Source of the DNA: Auanema rhodensis
Lineage: Eukaryota > Nematoda > Chromadorea > Rhabditida > Rhabditidae
Length of the DNA: 64,000 bases
NCBI GenBank assembly: GCA_964057225.1
Contig: OZ059900.1
Span: 19,359,638-19,423,637, forward strand
Direction: 5' to 3'
The notes beneath the pieces were generated by a model. It saw only the letters and a program-made list of their open reading frames with translations. It did not search any database and was not told the DNA's origin. Shown here piece by piece: positions 62,685 through 64,000 of this stretch. Positions within the stretch are counted from its first letter, which is position 1; each line of letters starts with the position of its first letter. The translations under genes were made by a program, and so were the position numbers.

Positions 62685-64000
62685 TTCCTTAATTTTCTAA
62701 CCCCTGTTTTTTTGTCGTGAAAGTGGAACTAGACGTTGTAGGAACAATTTTGAGCAAGGTTTCATTGACATTGCATGAGTTTGAACACATGAAATCGTAA
62801 GTCAAAACCTTGTTTACAGCGAAATTTCCAAAAACTGGTTTTCCAGCATAATAAAATATTTCTCATGGGAAATACTGTGTTTTTGTATTTTTCTAGTGTT
62901 CAGCATGTAAAATGCTTCATTTAAGTATGTAACACGCTGAAATTCGTTGCATTTGACTACTCATATGAACAAAAATCGATTTAATCAATATTAGCCATAA
63001 GGGGCGTGCCCTCAGAATATGCTAATTTCCTTAATTTTCTAACCCCTGTTTTTTTGTCGTGAAAGTGGAACTAGACGTTGTAGGAACAATTTTGAGCAAG
63101 GTTTCATTGACATTGCATGAGTTTGAACACATGAAATCGTAAGTCAAAACCTTGTTTACAGCGAACTTTCCAAAAACTGGTTTTCCAGCATAATAAAATA
63201 TTTCTCATGGGAAATACTGTGTTTTTGTATTTTTATAGTGTTCAGCATGTAAAATGCTTCATTTTAGTATGTAACACCCTGAAATTCGTTTCATTTGACG
63301 ACTCATATGAACAAAAATCGATTTAATCAATATTAGCCATAAGGGGCGTGCCCTCAGAATATGCTAATTTCCTTAATTTTCTAACCCCTGTTTTTTTGTC
63401 GTGAAAGTGGAACTAGACGTTGTAGGAACAATTTTGAGCAAGGTTTCATTGACATTGCATGAGTTTGAACACATGAAATCGTAAGTCAAAACCTTGTTTA
63501 CAGCGAACTTTCCAAAAACTGGTTTTCCAGCATAATAAAATATTTCTCATGGGAAATACTGTGTTTTTGTATTTTTATAGTGTTCAGCATGTAAAATGCT
63601 TCATTTTAGTATGTAACACCCTGAAATTCGTTTCATTTGACGACTCATATGAACAAAAATCGATTTAATCAATATTAGCCATAAGGGGCGTGCCCTCAGA
63701 ATATGCTAATTTCCTTAATTTTCTAACCCCTGTTTTTTTGTCGTGAAAGTGGAACTAGACGTTGTAGGAACAATTTTGAGCAAGGTTTCATTGACATTGC
63801 ATGAGTTTGAACACATGAAATCGTAAGTCAAAACCTTGTTTACAGCGAAATTTCCAAAAACTGGTTTTCCAGCATAATAAAATATTTCTCATGGGAAATA
63901 CTGTGTTTTTGTATTTTTCTAGTGTTCAGCATGTAAAATGCTTCATTTAAGTATGTAACACGCTGAAATTCGTTGCATTTGACTACTCATATGAACAAAA
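62685..64000. repeat. Monomers 184-187, GAGCAAGG class
   Basis: Three full monomers and a 290-bp partial, all with GAGCAAGG. The first (62685) and last (63711) share CTAG, CATTTAAG and GACTACTC; the two between (63027, 63369) look identical, with GAACTTTCC, ATAG, AACACCCTG and TTCGTTTCAT. This is the start of a three-monomer repeat of 1026 bp cut by the window end. Confidence 0.88.

Larger units (their letters stand above)
1..64000. repeat. Satellite DNA array, 342-bp monomer
   Basis: The entire window is a direct tandem array of one monomer, all copies in the same orientation. Boundaries followed from TTCC at position 1 give 186 full monomers and one 290-bp partial. The majority monomer is 342 bp and about 34% GC; a T-tract of 6 instead of 7 gives 341 bp, and other classes are 340, 343 and 413 bp. 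No gene, RNA gene, transposon or unique sequence interrupts it, and reading frames are closed by stops every few dozen codons. Variation is concentrated at recurring sites (T-tract, the two bases after GTTGTA, GGAAC/GGAAT, AAATTTCC/AAACTTCC/GAACTTTCC/AAAATTCC, CTAG/ATAG, AAAATGC/AAAATAC, GGGGCG/AGGCG/GGGTCG), which defines the higher-order blocks listed below. The phase is my choice, and the window begins and ends inside a larger array. The family is not recognised; a centromeric or other heterochromatic role is inferred from length and purity only. Confidence 0.98.

Noticed and set aside
1-64000. CRISPR array
   Set aside because: The repeat is 342 bp with no unique spacers between copies; direct repeats of 20-50 bp with variable spacers are absent.
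1-64000. Human-type alpha satellite, because 342 is twice 171
   Set aside because: The sequence is not alpha satellite as I know it, the CENP-B box is incomplete, and CpG is not depleted.
1-64000. Transposon, LTR or virus-derived array
   Set aside because: No terminal repeats, target-site duplications, polyprotein frames or poly(A) tails are visible; monomers join directly.
1-64000. rDNA, tRNA, histone or other tandem gene cluster
   Set aside because: No conserved rRNA core, tRNA A/B boxes or coding frame occurs in the monomer, and the unit is too short for those clusters.

Overview
The whole 64 kb window is one uninterrupted, head-to-tail satellite DNA array. I phased it from the TTCC at position 1 and followed every monomer boundary to the end: 186 complete monomers plus a 290-bp partial one (63711-64000), all in the same orientation. 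There are no Ns, inversions, transposon insertions, RNA genes or credible protein-coding genes. The usual monomer is 342 bp. A shorter T-tract gives 341 bp, and two further classes are 340-341 bp. One 343-bp monomer exists, and two identical 413-bp monomers carry an internal 72-bp duplication. I counted the majority monomer at 116 G+C in 342 (about 34% GC) with 9 CpG against about 9.8 expected from its base composition. The lack of CpG depletion argues against a heavily methylated vertebrate or plant genome and fits an invertebrate such as an insect. That is inference; I do not recognise the satellite family and cannot name the organism. The length and purity of the array fit a centromeric, pericentromeric or other heterochromatic block.

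Monomers differ at a limited set of recurring diagnostic sites, so higher-order repeats (HORs) can be read directly. Layout: 1-3488 mosaic monomers including the first 413-bp variant; 3489-6977 a ten-monomer block that reappears at 15525-19283; 5953-14156 two adjacent copies of a 12-monomer, 4102-bp HOR; 14157-17233 a five-monomer, 1709-bp repeat; 19284-26117 nine-monomer repeats (about 3075 bp) rich in a short 341-bp class; 26118-31245 a 12-monomer unit with a partial second copy; 31588-40479 a seven-monomer, 2394-bp HOR in three full copies, one shortened copy and a fragment; 40480-43894 a five-monomer pair; 43895-48681 four-monomer repeats; 48682-64000 nested 2-, 3-, 10- and 5/6-monomer repeats.

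The blocks show unequal exchange directly: exact tandem copies, shortened copies with hybrid monomers at the join, and a 413-bp monomer best explained as a 684-bp dimer that lost 271 bp. Within each monomer there are recurrent elements that may matter if the array is transcribed or bound: an AATAAA hexamer followed by a GT-rich tract, a GTAAGT donor with a T-rich acceptor 100 bp away, a 43-bp imperfect hairpin, a 10-bp palindrome with a ClaI site, a GC-rich 10-bp near-palindrome, and a TTCGTTG core that partly resembles a CENP-B box. Their functions are unproven.
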